From Zetaproteobacteria bacterium (GTDB taxonomy: Bacteria; Pseudomonadota; Zetaproteobacteria; Mariprofundales; Mariprofundaceae), in the NCBI GenBank assembly GCA_002746295.2, contig NVWS02000056.1:1-42876 (forward strand): a stretch of 42,876 nucleotides of DNA, in the 5' to 3' direction. How positions within the stretch are numbered: the stretch's first letter is position 1; the number at the start of each line of letters is the position of its first letter. Of this stretch, positions 15,641 through 25,695 are shown in pieces. Below the pieces are notes generated by a model that did no database searches, was not told the origin of the DNA, and saw only the letters and a program-made list of their open reading frames with translations. Position numbers and translations under genes: made by a program.

Positions 15641-17098
15641 ATGACAGACGAGCAAAAACGTACTGTAATCAGTATCCGACAACTGGCGCGTCGGAACACG
15701 CTTATTTCTATTGCATTGTTTGCCATCCTTATCGGCACCGTATTCTTTGCATTTAACCGAGCTTCTGCGGGCATCAATCAAATCTCTACACTCAACAGCC
15801 AACAAACATCCTTAGAACGTTTTCGTGCCTCCCTGCCCAATGTATTATTACCTTTAAATGATTTTACATTGACGGGTAACAAAGAAGATATTGGCAAAAT
15901 CAAGCAGGCATCCAATGAATTCCTAAAATTATACACGCAAGTATCTGCCATGCCTTCACTCCAAGCTGCTGATATTAAAAGGCTCAAAGAAGTCCATGAT
16001 TTGATGCAAGAAGTGATTAAAATTTCACAGGACATCACCAGCGGAAAAATTCCTACTCAAATGGCAAGTAATGTAACCGTCGTGGCACAAAGCCTTGTAT
16101 TTGTAGCCCAAGATAAACTGAACAGCGTAGCAACCCAGCTTGCAAGCTCACTGTCCACCGAGCAAAGTGCCAAAGAAAGTCAAATTCAACTGTACTCCAT
16201 GATTAATGTGGGCATCATTATTTTCATTGTATTCGTCATGGCATTTTTCAACCGTAGCTTTGTCACCAATATTGCAGGTGCTATTGGTCAAATGTCCGAA
16301 GGTGTGAGTCATGCATCCTCAGAAATTCTTACCGCAGTCGATAGTCAAGCAACAGCATCATCAACACAGGCTCAATCCGTGGCAGGCGTGACATCGGAAC
16401 TGGAAGAGATGTCTGGCTCTGCCAAGAAAATCGCGACCACTGCTGCAAGCGTGGAACGCATTGCTGCCGCCACTGCGACTTCTGCTGAAGAAGGCGCTGA
16501 AGCGGTGAATGAAACCATTGGTTATATGGAACGTATTCGTAAAGAAGTGGCACTGATTGCAGAAAAGGTGACCGACTCAGGGCGAAAATCCGAACAAATT
16601 TTAGAATCACTCGGTGCATTGCAAGAACTGGCAGATGAAACCCATCTTCTGGCGCTCAACGCATCCATTGAATCGGCGGCGGCTGGAGAATTTGGTAAAC
16701 GCTTCTCCGTTGTCGCAGGAGAAGTACGCCGTCTTTCTGAACGTGCGCGTCAATTCACCGAAGAAATTCAGATTGTGGTGGATGATGTGAATAAATCAAC
16801 ACGAGAATCCATTGAAGTCACCAAAAAAGGACTGGAGGAAGTGGATAAGGGTGTGAGTGTTGCCAAGAATGCTGGTCAATCCCTCAGCAAGATGAAATCC
16901 ATGTCTGAAAAAACCAGCCAAGCAGTACGCACCATCGCCCAAGCCACCAAACGTCAGGATGAGAGTTCGCAAGAGTTTGTGCTGACCATGCGCCAAATCT
17001 CTGATCTTCTACAAGATTCTGCTGCACAAATGGATAAATCACGTGATGCATCCTATCGACTGAATGATGTGGCAGATGATCTGCAGAAACTCATTTAG
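15641..17098 (+). CDS. Methyl-accepting chemotaxis protein, PilJ-like position, no HAMP
   Basis: A 485-residue receptor. The first membrane helix is at about 17-37, then a helical periplasmic domain of about 150 residues, then the second helix (GIIIFIVFVMAFF, near 190-210). The cytoplasmic signalling hairpin carries [20 protein letters not shown] and SVVAGEVRRLSERA, the conserved tip that contacts CheA and CheW. No HAMP domain is evident between the second helix and the coiled coil, and there is no C-terminal CheR-binding pentapeptide. The start is ATG 15641, with GAGGGG at 15628-15633; an in-frame TTG at 15626 is less likely. Between CheW and CheA it takes the role of PilJ. Confidence 0.88.
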   Translation: MTDEQKRTVISIRQLARRNTLISIALFAILIGTVFFAFNRASAGINQISTLNSQQTSLERFRASLPNVLLPLNDFTLTGNKEDIGKIKQASNEFLKLYTQVSAMPSLQAADIKRLKEVHDLMQEVIKISQDITSGKIPTQMASNVTVVAQSLVFVAQDKLNSVATQLASSLSTEQSAKESQIQLYSMINVGIIIFIVFVMAFFNRSFVTNIAGAIGQMSEGVSHASSEILTAVDSQATASSTQAQSVAGVTSELEEMSGSAKKIATTAASVERIAAATATSAEEGAEAVNETIGYMERIRKEVALIAEKVTDSGRKSEQILESLGALQELADETHLLALNASIESAAAGEFGKRFSVVAGEVRRLSERARQFTEEIQIVVDDVNKSTRESIEVTKKGLEEVDKGVSVAKNAGQSLSKMKSMSEKTSQAVRTIAQATKRQDESSQEFVLTMRQISDLLQDSAAQMDKSRDASYRLNDVADDLQKLI

Positions 17099-17116
17099 TC
17101 CCTTTCGATATTTTCT

Positions 17117-19897
17117 GTGTCAGGTTTTGACTTATCCAATTTTTTAGCCTCCTTCTTTGATGAGGCTCGTGAACGACTTAGTTCGATTAACCAAGCTTTG
17201 GTCAAATTTGAAGCGGGTGAATTAACAGAAGAAGGCATGGTCGCTTTGCGCCGTGATGCCCATACCATTAAAGGCTCTGCTCTCATGTTGGGGGTCACTG
17301 ATATTGGCGAGGCCGCTCATATTTTCGAAGATATGATGGAACAATTGATGAAGCATCCAAGCTGGCGAAAAGAACCAGCGATGGTTCAATTTCTTTATGA
17401 TATTCATGATGCATTGGATGACCGTCTAAAAGACCCAGATGCTCAACAATTGATTAAGGCTGGACCTTTACAAGCCAGTCAACAGCAACTCATCGACCGT
17501 ATGAATAAACCTATGGATGAACCCACGTCAACACCTGACAACCTTGTTCATTTACCGACGGTTTCAAAGCCTACAGAAGAAGCCCGCCCCCAAGAAACTC
17601 CCACCTTGATTGAATCATTGGATAGAGAAAACCATGATGATGTCAACACCATTGACATTGATATGATGGAAGGCTTTCCAGATTTAGATGGCTGGCTCAA
17701 TGCCGATGAAATTTCCTTTGAAACTATAGAGGAAGTCCCCGTATTGGATCTTGATGATCGTACATCAAACACTGATTTGATAAGTACTTCTGACTCAAAA
17801 TCCATCGTCAACAGCACAGCAAAAGTGCCCACCACTGAACTTATCGGGGCTGGTGAAGCAGAGGCTTGGAAAAAACAGCAACAAGCCAAGCTTACGACCG
17901 AGGCAGCACGTACCCCCATCCTTGACAGCACTTCCGTTTCTCAAGCCGTATCAGTAGAGATAGAACCCAATAAGGATGAAACAACAACAGGCATTGCAAG
18001 TATAGAAATACTTGCAGGTACCAATGTACCCCCCACTTTCACAGACCCCCCCATTCAAAGCCCCCTTCAAGAAGCTAGCTTAGATTCAGATGCTTCTTCA
18101 TTCCGCCCCAATATTGAACAAATGGAAATGAATAAAACAGCCCAACGTAAAAGTTCGGGGCGTTTTTTACGTGTCGATGCAGAGCGTTTGGAGAACCTAT
18201 CCAACCAAGTCATTGAATTGAGTACCCAGCAAGCAAGAGATGAAGCTTTCGAAACCCAATTTACACGCCTATCCAAGGACTTTCGAACATTACAACGTGA
18301 TTTTCAGTACTTTGAAAAATCAGCTGGTGAATTGGATGCAAAAGCCAGCAAACAACTGTTACAACAACTGAATATCGGTTTTGAACAACAGGCACGCCAA
18401 CAACGTCGTTTTATTGAAGACGTTCGTTTTTCTAACATTCGTAATGAATATATGATGCGCGATCTTCGTGATCAAGTCCTTGCACTCATGTTACGGCCTT
18501 TGGATAATATTTTTTCTACCTTTCCGAGAGCGATTCGAGATGTCGCAATCCGCTTGAATAAACGTGTGCGCTTGGTGATTGGTGGCAAAACATTGGAAAT
18601 GGATCAAGGTGTTACCGAGTCCTTGGTTGAACCCCTTGTTCATTTGCTAAATAATGCCGTAGCACATGGCATTGAATCACCCGAAGAACGCTTGGCAGCG
18701 GGTAAACCTGAAGAAGGGCAAGTTTCCATTATTGCACGGCAAAATGGTAGTGAAATTCGCATTGAAATTATGGATGATGGACGTGGCTTGGATACTGAAA
18801 TCATCAAAAAATCCGCCGTTTCTAAAGGCGTTACCACCCAAGTCGAAGCCGATCAAATGGATTCGGCTGAAATCCTTGAAATGATTTTTCGCCCAGGCTT
18901 CACCACAAGGGAGACAGTGGATGCCACTTCAGGACGCGGAATCGGCATGAACGTGGTACAAGATACTGTGCGTCGTCTGACAGGCTCCATCCGTATTCAA
19001 AGTGAGGTTGGGAAGGGAACAAACTTCATTCTATCCATTCCTGTCAGTATTGCGGTTCAGTTTGCCTTGATATTTCGCATGGGTGATATGCGTTTTGGTA
19101 TGCTGACCCATATGGTAGAACAAGCCATTCCTTATCATACTACCCAGGTGCAACGAAGCAGTGATGGCAAAGCGTTTATTCTTTACGAAGACTATCAAGT
19201 CCCTCTTGTGGACATGCGTCATGTCTTAGGCAATACCGATAGCACGCCAGAGAAAAAGAAAGGAAACATCATTATTGCCGAACATATTGAAGGCTATGTT
19301 GGTATCGTCGTGGATGAACTGTTGGATGATATTGAAATTGTGGTGCGTGACCTCGACCCATACATCAAACGTTATAACCCTCAAGGTCTGATGGGCAACA
19401 CCATTGCTTCCGATGGTTCCGTCATCATGCTTTTAGAACCTTATGGTATCAAGGAAATGGGACGCACTTCTCCCGATCAACATATCGAAATTCATGTCAA
19501 AGAAGATGATAAGCTTCATTTTAATATCTTATTGGTGGATGACTCACTGATTGCGCGTGAAGTTGAGAAAAGTATCTTTGAAAGCATCGGTTTTGAAGTC
19601 GATACTGCCATTGATGGTTTGGATGCTTTGGAAAAATTACAGGGCAAGACTTATGATATGGTTGTCACTGATTTGGAAATGCCACGTTTGGATGGGTTTG
19701 GTTTGGTTCGTCGCATTCGTAACCAATCACGTTATGAAAATTTACCATTGATGATTATTTCAACACGTGAAAGTGCCGAAGATCGCATGCGTGCGCTTGA
19801 ATCGGGTGCTGATACTTATATGGTAAAACAGCAACTAAAAGGTGATGAAATTCTTCAAACAGTGAAAGCCCTGATTGGCAAGTTTCCACAACAATAG
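17117..19897 (+). CDS. ChpA-like hybrid CheA histidine kinase with receiver
   Basis: A 926-residue kinase. It has one HPt domain with phosphoacceptor H49 in AHTIKGSALMLG, a long acidic disordered linker (about 140-340), and a CheA catalytic core with HATPase motifs HLLNNAVAHGIE, DDGRGLD and GRGIGMNVV. A CheW-like domain (about 640-780) follows, then a receiver with phosphoacceptor D852 in VTDLEMPRLDG. P. aeruginosa ChpA has many HPt modules; this form has one. The start is GTG 17117, 18 bp after the MCP stop, with only a weak ribosome site. It is the last gene of the plus-strand cluster and the probable phosphodonor for the PilB-fused receiver. Confidence 0.9.
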   Translation: MSGFDLSNFLASFFDEARERLSSINQALVKFEAGELTEEGMVALRRDAHTIKGSALMLGVTDIGEAAHIFEDMMEQLMKHPSWRKEPAMVQFLYDIHDALDDRLKDPDAQQLIKAGPLQASQQQLIDRMNKPMDEPTSTPDNLVHLPTVSKPTEEARPQETPTLIESLDRENHDDVNTIDIDMMEGFPDLDGWLNADEISFETIEEVPVLDLDDRTSNTDLISTSDSKSIVNSTAKVPTTELIGAGEAEAWKKQQQAKLTTEAARTPILDSTSVSQAVSVEIEPNKDETTTGIASIEILAGTNVPPTFTDPPIQSPLQEASLDSDASSFRPNIEQMEMNKTAQRKSSGRFLRVDAERLENLSNQVIELSTQQARDEAFETQFTRLSKDFRTLQRDFQYFEKSAGELDAKASKQLLQQLNIGFEQQARQQRRFIEDVRFSNIRNEYMMRDLRDQVLALMLRPLDNIFSTFPRAIRDVAIRLNKRVRLVIGGKTLEMDQGVTESLVEPLVHLLNNAVAHGIESPEERLAAGKPEEGQVSIIARQNGSEIRIEIMDDGRGLDTEIIKKSAVSKGVTTQVEADQMDSAEILEMIFRPGFTTRETVDATSGRGIGMNVVQDTVRRLTGSIRIQSEVGKGTNFILSIPVSIAVQFALIFRMGDMRFGMLTHMVEQAIPYHTTQVQRSSDGKAFILYEDYQVPLVDMRHVLGNTDSTPEKKKGNIIIAEHIEGYVGIVVDELLDDIEIVVRDLDPYIKRYNPQGLMGNTIASDGSVIMLLEPYGIKEMGRTSPDQHIEIHVKEDDKLHFNILLVDDSLIAREVEKSIFESIGFEVDTAIDGLDALEKLQGKTYDMVVTDLEMPRLDGFGLVRRIRNQSRYENLPLMIISTRESAEDRMRALESGADTYMVKQQLKGDEILQTVKALIGKFPQQ

Positions 19898-19929
19898 TAG
19901 CAAGGATCCATTCCCACCGTAGCGAGTAA

Positions 19930-20213
19930 ACTATAGTGCTTTAAGTATTAAATCACCACGTCATTCCCAAAATATTTTATCAGGAATCTAATATATAGTG
20001 ATTCAAGTATTAAATCACCACGTCATTCCAGAGTGCTTGTATCTGGAATCTGATGATAGATCCTCGATAAAAGCATTCGAGGATGACGATTGGGTGATAT
20101 AGAAATCATAGTTCTATACTTGAATAAGTATAGACCCTCGATACAAACACTCGAGGGTGACGGTTGGGTGATATGAAAATGTTAATTCTATACTTGAATG
20201 ACTATATTGATTT
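19930..20213. repeat. Nested inverted-dimer hairpin repeats, copy B, between two convergent che operons
   Basis: The 344 bp between cheA and cheR hold two left ends (19931-19957 and 19993-20018, ATAGTGATTCAAGTATTAAA type) and two inverted right ends (TATACTTGAATAAGTATA near 20114-20131 and TATACTTGAATGACTATA near 20189-20206). The order is left-left-right-right, as if one element had entered another. Perfect hairpins lie at 20025-20049 (ATTCCAGA/TCTGGAAT), 20060-20084 (ATCCTCGA/TCGAGGAT) and 20134-20158 (ACCCTCGA/TCGAGGGT). A degenerate one is at 19963-19987. They may also terminate both operons. No gene is seen here. Confidence 0.7.
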
Positions 20214-20241
20214 CCAAAAAAGGACTTGCATTCATTTTGAA

Positions 20242-21075
20242 TCATGATTGTAACTGCCAAATCCGCTTACCTTGAAACATCATAGACTTCCATTTTGAAG
20301 CATGACCTGCCACACGGTCCGCAGCTCCTGTCAGTAAATAAGCATGTGGCTTCATGGTTTTAGCCAAGCGATCAATCACATTTTTTCGTTCTTCAGGTGA
20401 AAAATAAATCAAAACATTGCGACAAAAAACAATATCAAAGGGTCCATAACTACGTGCTCTCATCACCACAGCATCATCCACTAAGTTTGCCTCTTGAAAA
20501 GTCATCATACGCTTTAAATCTTGGCGTACCTGCCATGTTTCTCCTTGCTTTGAGAAGAATCGTGACAATTGTTTTTCGCCCAAGCCACGCTTGACTTCAA
20601 TTTGAGAATAAATGCCTGATTTGCCATAGTTCACAGCTTGCTCAGATAAATCTGTTGCCAAAATTTTCACCCGTTGTGTCGCATTGGGTAATGCTTCAGC
20701 CGCTATCATGGCAATGGAGTAAGGTTCTTGCCCACGCGATGATGCCGCTGACCATATTTTCACAGGTGAATGCATCCCACCCGTATCATTTAAAGCAGGG
20801 AAAATAATCTTTTTCAATGCTTCAAAAGGATAGTTATCACGAAAAAATAAGGTTTCATTTGTCGTCATCTCATCAATCAAAGCTTTGGCAATATCACCTT
20901 TTTCTTGACGTTTAATCCGCATCACCAAGGTGTTGATATCAACAATATCAAACTTACGCAGCAAGACTTGCACCCGTGATCGAATCAAGTAAGCCTTATC
21001 ATCTGCCAACACCAAACCACTGCGTCGTAATAAAAAATCTTGTAAATAAGTAAATAAATCTGAACGTATTGTCAT
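20242..21075 (-). CDS. cheR: Chemotaxis protein methyltransferase CheR
   Basis: A 277-residue SAM-dependent methyltransferase that methylates glutamates on receptors. It has the N-terminal helical domain and the SAM-binding segment KIWSAASSRGQEPYSIAM, where the usual cysteine and threonine of SAACSTGEEPY are serine and arginine. FDIVFCRNVLIYFSPEER is the family's strand-4 motif. It is the last gene of the minus-strand operon, starting 3 bp after cheB. No beta-loop-dependent pentapeptide is seen on either MCP. As the only CheR in the window, it may serve both receptor systems. Confidence 0.92.
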   Translation of the reverse strand: MTIRSDLFTYLQDFLLRRSGLVLADDKAYLIRSRVQVLLRKFDIVDINTLVMRIKRQEKGDIAKALIDEMTTNETLFFRDNYPFEALKKIIFPALNDTGGMHSPVKIWSAASSRGQEPYSIAMIAAEALPNATQRVKILATDLSEQAVNYGKSGIYSQIEVKRGLGEKQLSRFFSKQGETWQVRQDLKRMMTFQEANLVDDAVVMRARSYGPFDIVFCRNVLIYFSPEERKNVIDRLAKTMKPHAYLLTGAADRVAGHASKWKSMMFQGKRIWQLQS

Positions 21076-21078
21076 ACC

Positions 21079-22167
21079 CTAGCCTCCACTCGCTTGTACA
21101 ATGCCCATCGCAATCTCATTGAGCGGTAACACCTCATGCGCCGCACCGCACTTCACTGTTTCACCAGGCATACCCCATACCACACTACTTTGTTCATCTT
21201 GGGCAATCACATAAGCCTGCTTATCTCGCATGGCTTTGGCTCCCGCAGCCCCATCTGCTCCCATGCCTGTCAACACCACTGCCACACAACGTGTTCTCGG
21301 CAATAGTTTCACCAATGAATAAAAGGTGACATCCACCGCTGGTTTACAATGATGCACCTTCTCACCATCCACCAATTTCACACATAACTTTGCACCCATG
21401 CGTTCAATTTCCATATGCACATCACCTGGCGCCACATAAATACAACCACCTTCCAACACCATACCGTCTTTTGCCAACTTCGCTTGCAACTTGGTTTCTC
21501 GATCCAAACGATCCGCCAAAGATTGTAAGAACAACTTCGGCATATGTTGGGTCACCGTAATCGGTAAAGAGAAATTAGCTGGCAACATACTCAATACTTT
21601 ATGCAAGGCTGCTGGACCACCTGTACTGGAACCCATCGCAATCAAATCTGCTTTTTTTGCTGCACGCATACGTTTGGATTTTTGTTGCAGCATCAATGGT
21701 TCCGAAACACGTGAAAATGTATCAACTTTATCACAACCTATGACGCGACTCACACTGCGTGCATGTGGCAAGGTCTTTTTCAACATTTTTAATAAAACAG
21801 CGGTGGGATCACGCTCGGATGCTTTGGGCTTCAAAACAAAATCAAACGCACCGACTTGCAAAGCTTTCAGCGTTTTTTCGTCATCTGTTTCTGACTCACT
21901 GCTAATCACAAGCACACAGACATCAGGTGCTTCATGTTGTAAACACTCAATCACTTCAATGCCATGAAAATGTGGCATTTCCATATCTAGCGTCACCACA
22001 TCAGGCTGTAGTTGTTTGATTTTATTCAACGCATCCCGCCCATCTTTGGCGATACCGACGACTTCAACATGCTTCAATTGCGACATGCATCCTCGAAAGA
22101 AAGTTCGGAATACGACCGAATCATCAACAATTAAAATACGTATTTTTTCCCCGTATTTCGATTTCAT
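21079..22167 (-). CDS. cheB: Chemotaxis response regulator methylesterase CheB
   Basis: A 362-residue protein that removes or deamidates receptor methyl groups. The receiver domain has LIVDDSVVFR and phosphoacceptor D61 in TLDMEMPHFHG. A linker is followed by the methylesterase domain with GSSTGGPAA (catalytic serine about S181), VTQHMPK (histidine) and LTGMGADGAAG (aspartate). ATG 22167 was preferred. A longer start at 22206 is a TTG inside the end of cheW and would add residues before the usual receiver beginning. It lies between cheW and cheR in one operon. Confidence 0.92.
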   Translation of the reverse strand: MKSKYGEKIRILIVDDSVVFRTFFRGCMSQLKHVEVVGIAKDGRDALNKIKQLQPDVVTLDMEMPHFHGIEVIECLQHEAPDVCVLVISSESETDDEKTLKALQVGAFDFVLKPKASERDPTAVLLKMLKKTLPHARSVSRVIGCDKVDTFSRVSEPLMLQQKSKRMRAAKKADLIAMGSSTGGPAALHKVLSMLPANFSLPITVTQHMPKLFLQSLADRLDRETKLQAKLAKDGMVLEGGCIYVAPGDVHMEIERMGAKLCVKLVDGEKVHHCKPAVDVTFYSLVKLLPRTRCVAVVLTGMGADGAAGAKAMRDKQAYVIAQDEQSSVVWGMPGETVKCGAAHEVLPLNEIAMGIVQASGG

Positions 22168-22195
22168 AAGAACTTTCTGCTCTTCATCGTTTCGT

Positions 22196-22705
22196 TTAAT
22201 GCACAACAGCAGAATCAGGTACTTGTGTCTCCAAACCTGGAATCGTCAAAGCAATAAAACGATCCACATTCATCAACACCAATACCCGATCATCTTGTTT
22301 TAACACCCCTTCACTCACCTGCCGCCAAACAGGATCCAGCGAACTGGGGGTGGGTTCATAGTCATCTCGATCCATCAACATCACTTCGCCCACATCATCT
22401 ACAGCCAAACCAAAATCTTCGCCTGAACTACCTTCAATAATAGCAACGTGGAAGGAGGCACCAGCTTCACGTTCTGGTAAGCCCAAGACCTGACGTACAT
22501 CCAATTCAGTAAGCACCCGACCCCGCAAATTAATCAACCCCATCACGGCACTGGGTGACAATGGCATCACCGTTCTTCTATGCCCAGTCACCACCTCACG
22601 CACTTGTTGAACATGTAAACCAATCCATTGGTCCCCCACACGACAGGTCAACAGTTCCAAATCTGAACGCACAAGTTTATTTGCCACATGAACCAAAGCA
22701 TTCAT
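22196..22705 (-). CDS. cheW: Chemotaxis adaptor CheW
   Basis: A 169-residue CheW-domain protein with LLTCRVGDQWIGLHVQQVRE at the N-terminus, the conserved VMGLINLRGRVLTELDVRQV and a GLAVDDVGEVM segment. It links receptors to the large CheA encoded immediately upstream, starting 1 bp after its stop. It differs clearly from the CheW/PilI of the plus-strand cluster, which suggests that the two arrays use separate adaptors. A C-terminal extension of about 15 residues runs past the usual end of the domain. Confidence 0.92.
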   Translation of the reverse strand: MNALVHVANKLVRSDLELLTCRVGDQWIGLHVQQVREVVTGHRRTVMPLSPSAVMGLINLRGRVLTELDVRQVLGLPEREAGASFHVAIIEGSSGEDFGLAVDDVGEVMLMDRDDYEPTPSSLDPVWRQVSEGVLKQDDRVLVLMNVDRFIALTIPGLETQVPDSAVVH

Positions 22706-22706
22706 A

Positions 22707-25643
22707 TCAATCTCCTTGTGTCACAGTGCTGGAAATTAATTCACCTTCCACACTGAATGGCTTCTGATTTTGTATATCATCCATGATAAGTTTCAAACCT
22801 TCGGTCAATGTTTGCCGATCAAATTTAATCATCACATCACGAAATTTTCTCTGGGATTCAACAGGTATTTCATCAATGGGTGTTGCCGTTAATGCCACCA
22901 CAGGCACAGCCGACAACTCTGAACGAGATTTCACCCACTCCAACAAGCCATAACCATCCATATTCGGCATTTCTAAATCGGTAAGAATCAAGTCGGGAAT
23001 TTTATCTTCCAAAATCGCGCAAGCTTCTAAACCATCTTTCGCCACCCAAGTCTCATAATTCAATGTATCCAAGACTGGTATGACCAAGTTCCTGAAAAAA
23101 GTAGCATCTTCAACGAATAAAATAGTCGGTGCGGAAAACTCTTCACTCGATCCCACACTTTTATTGCGTGAAAACCAATCGGGATCCACTTGTTTGACCA
23201 CTTCAAACACATCCACCACTTCAGTAGCAATATCTTCAATCACCGATGTACCTAAAAACAAAGGGTTGTCTGATGTCATTTTTATATCCAAAGGTATCTC
23301 TAAAATATCCACGACTTCTTCCACTTGCAGACACAAGCATTTATAACCATCGGATAAAATAAGACCATAGACACTGTCATCGGGGGATATGTCTCGATGT
23401 AGACCAATCAAAGCACTCCAACGCAGTACAGCAATCACATCATCACGGTATTGAAGTACTTCAGAACTTCCAGAATGTTCAATTTTCTTTTCAGAAAAGC
23501 ATTCCAAACGCTCGATCAATGCCATGGGAATCGCAAAACGTTGCCCACCCTCAGCAAACACCAAGGTGTGCTGTAGCTCGTGGATGGCGACTTCTTTTTC
23601 CTCTTCCAAATGTTGAATGGCCTCGGCTTCTTGTGATAATTTCATCAAGGATGCCAATTCATTACAGTCAAAAATAGGAATCACCACACCATCACCCAAA
23701 ATACTACACCCACCATAAAAACGTGTTTGTTGGAAATGGATACCCAAAGGTTTGACTACAATTTCTTCCGCACCAAAAATTTTATCCACCAACACACCAT
23801 AGGTGCGATCACCAATATCCACCACCACAATCGATCCTTCATTGTCCACATTCTGTTTAAATTCCAGCACTTCCTTCAAACGCATCACGGGCAAGAGTTT
23901 ACCCCGCAAACGATAAAACGGTTGCCCACCAATCAAACGCCATTCACTGGAATCAGCAGGTGCATTCAATAGTTCGCGCACACTCATTTGAGGAATGGCA
24001 AAACGATGTCCATCACAGCCTATAATCATGGCTGAAATAATCGCCAAGGTCAGTGGAATACGAATGCGTAACGTTGTACCCACACCACGTTCACTGCTGA
24101 TGTCCACTGAACCACCCACTTTCTCAATCTCTGTGCGCACCACATCCATGCCCACACCACGTCCAGATAAATTACTCACTTGTTCAGCTGTCGATAAACC
24201 CGCATGAAAAATCAACTGCAAGACAGCTTTATCACTGATAATCGCAGCTTGTTCTTCTGTCAGTACACCCATCGTCACCGCTTTACTTTTCACACGCGAG
24301 GCATCAATACCAGCCCCATCATCTTCAATCAAAATGACAATAAATCCTGACTCTTGCGAAGCCGATAGTTTTAATGTGCCTTCAATTGGTTTTGAAGCAT
24401 TTCGTCTTTTATCAGGCATTTCAATGCCATGATCACAACTGTTCCGAATAATATGCGTCAACGGATCTTTGAGCGCATTGAGAATGGTGCGATCTAGCTC
24501 TGTTTCCTCACCTTCCATCACCACCGTAATTTTTTTATCCAATTGCTTGCCCATATCTCGAACAATACGCGGAATACTGCTCCACACACTTTGAATCGGT
24601 TGCATGCGGGTGCGCAATAGCTGTGCCTGTAATTGTTCGGTGATATGATCCACATCCCGACTCACACGCACATATTCCATATTGCCAGAGCTCATCATCA
24701 TCTGCATCAAACGATTTCGCGTCAGCACCAATTCACCCACTTGGTTCATCAAACTATCCAACAGTTCAATATCAACACGAATACTGCCAGCACTTTTCGG
24801 TCGTTGTTGTTTACTACCAGTTTTAGGCACGGCTTTCACCGCTGTATTTGTCGCTTTGGGCGTTTGGGGTTTTGCAGCAGATTTGGCAGCAGTTTGGGGC
24901 GAAGGTGATATTGATTTTTTGTTCTTACTTGGGGGGGTGCTGTCGTCTTCGTCTTTATTTTTAGCATGATCTTCAACATTGTTTTTTGATTCAGACTTCG
25001 CCACATGCTTTACGACCATGGCTGCTTCTTTTAATGTTTTTTTAGCCACCCCTAAAATTTTCAAAGCATCCGAAGGGGTTAAACCATCCGTCTCTCGCAA
25101 ACGGGCAAAACCAGCATCTATCATATCTTGCGCTGTAAACAATTTCGCACCCTTCAAGGTCGTCAACACCAGTGCATCAAACTCACCCAACCAATCAAGG
25201 TTTTGTGCTGCTTCCTCAAGCTCTTCTAAAGCCTCTTGTCCAGCCGATGTTGAAAAATCTTCCACCATACGTTCGGCGATATGCAAACGTTCAATCAAAT
25301 CACTGTGATCCAAATCTGGTTCGGCACCTTCGGCTTCCAAACCTTCCAACAAAGCTTTGATACCATCGGTACATTCAAGTAGCAAAGACACCACTTCATC
25401 ATTGACCAAATACTTGGTAGCGCGGATTTTACCCAACAGGTTTTCACCTGCATGGGCTGTTTTTTGCAAGCCCACCAAGCCCAAAAAGCCACAACTACCT
25501 TTAACAGTATGCACCGCTCGGAAAATACCATCCAACAAGTCCACGTTACTGGGGTGCATTTCCAAATCCATCAATTGTTGTTCAATGGATGCTAAATTCT
25601 CATTACTTTCTGTTAAAAACTCACTCAGTAGCTCTTCATCCAT
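22707..25643 (-). CDS. cheA: CheA histidine kinase with two CheW domains and a receiver
   Basis: A 978-residue kinase. The HPt domain carries H45 in AVHTVKGSCGFLG. A variable region and lysine/proline-rich linker (about 225-285) follow, then the dimerisation segment DSLMNQVGELVLTRNRLMQ. The HATPase domain has HIIRNSCDHGIE, EDDGAGID and GRGVGMDVV. The first CheW domain is at about 535-680, a second at about 690-820, and a receiver has phosphoacceptor D889 in LTDLEMPNMDG. Ordinary CheA has one CheW domain and no receiver. The extra modules could let one kinase bridge more partners in the array and act as a phosphate sink. A good ribosome site (AGGAG) precedes ATG 25643. Confidence 0.93.
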   Translation of the reverse strand: MDEELLSEFLTESNENLASIEQQLMDLEMHPSNVDLLDGIFRAVHTVKGSCGFLGLVGLQKTAHAGENLLGKIRATKYLVNDEVVSLLLECTDGIKALLEGLEAEGAEPDLDHSDLIERLHIAERMVEDFSTSAGQEALEELEEAAQNLDWLGEFDALVLTTLKGAKLFTAQDMIDAGFARLRETDGLTPSDALKILGVAKKTLKEAAMVVKHVAKSESKNNVEDHAKNKDEDDSTPPSKNKKSISPSPQTAAKSAAKPQTPKATNTAVKAVPKTGSKQQRPKSAGSIRVDIELLDSLMNQVGELVLTRNRLMQMMMSSGNMEYVRVSRDVDHITEQLQAQLLRTRMQPIQSVWSSIPRIVRDMGKQLDKKITVVMEGEETELDRTILNALKDPLTHIIRNSCDHGIEMPDKRRNASKPIEGTLKLSASQESGFIVILIEDDGAGIDASRVKSKAVTMGVLTEEQAAIISDKAVLQLIFHAGLSTAEQVSNLSGRGVGMDVVRTEIEKVGGSVDISSERGVGTTLRIRIPLTLAIISAMIIGCDGHRFAIPQMSVRELLNAPADSSEWRLIGGQPFYRLRGKLLPVMRLKEVLEFKQNVDNEGSIVVVDIGDRTYGVLVDKIFGAEEIVVKPLGIHFQQTRFYGGCSILGDGVVIPIFDCNELASLMKLSQEAEAIQHLEEEKEVAIHELQHTLVFAEGGQRFAIPMALIERLECFSEKKIEHSGSSEVLQYRDDVIAVLRWSALIGLHRDISPDDSVYGLILSDGYKCLCLQVEEVVDILEIPLDIKMTSDNPLFLGTSVIEDIATEVVDVFEVVKQVDPDWFSRNKSVGSSEEFSAPTILFVEDATFFRNLVIPVLDTLNYETWVAKDGLEACAILEDKIPDLILTDLEMPNMDGYGLLEWVKSRSELSAVPVVALTATPIDEIPVESQRKFRDVMIKFDRQTLTEGLKLIMDDIQNQKPFSVEGELISSTVTQGD

Positions 25644-25695
25644 TGCCTTTGCTCCTGTTTCTTTGCCACCCGAATGACCTGCATAACATCAGGCC

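Noticed and set aside
19930-20213. CRISPR-like array of ~25-bp repeats
   Set aside because: Units differ in sequence, alternate in orientation and lack uniform spacers; they are inverted-dimer hairpins.
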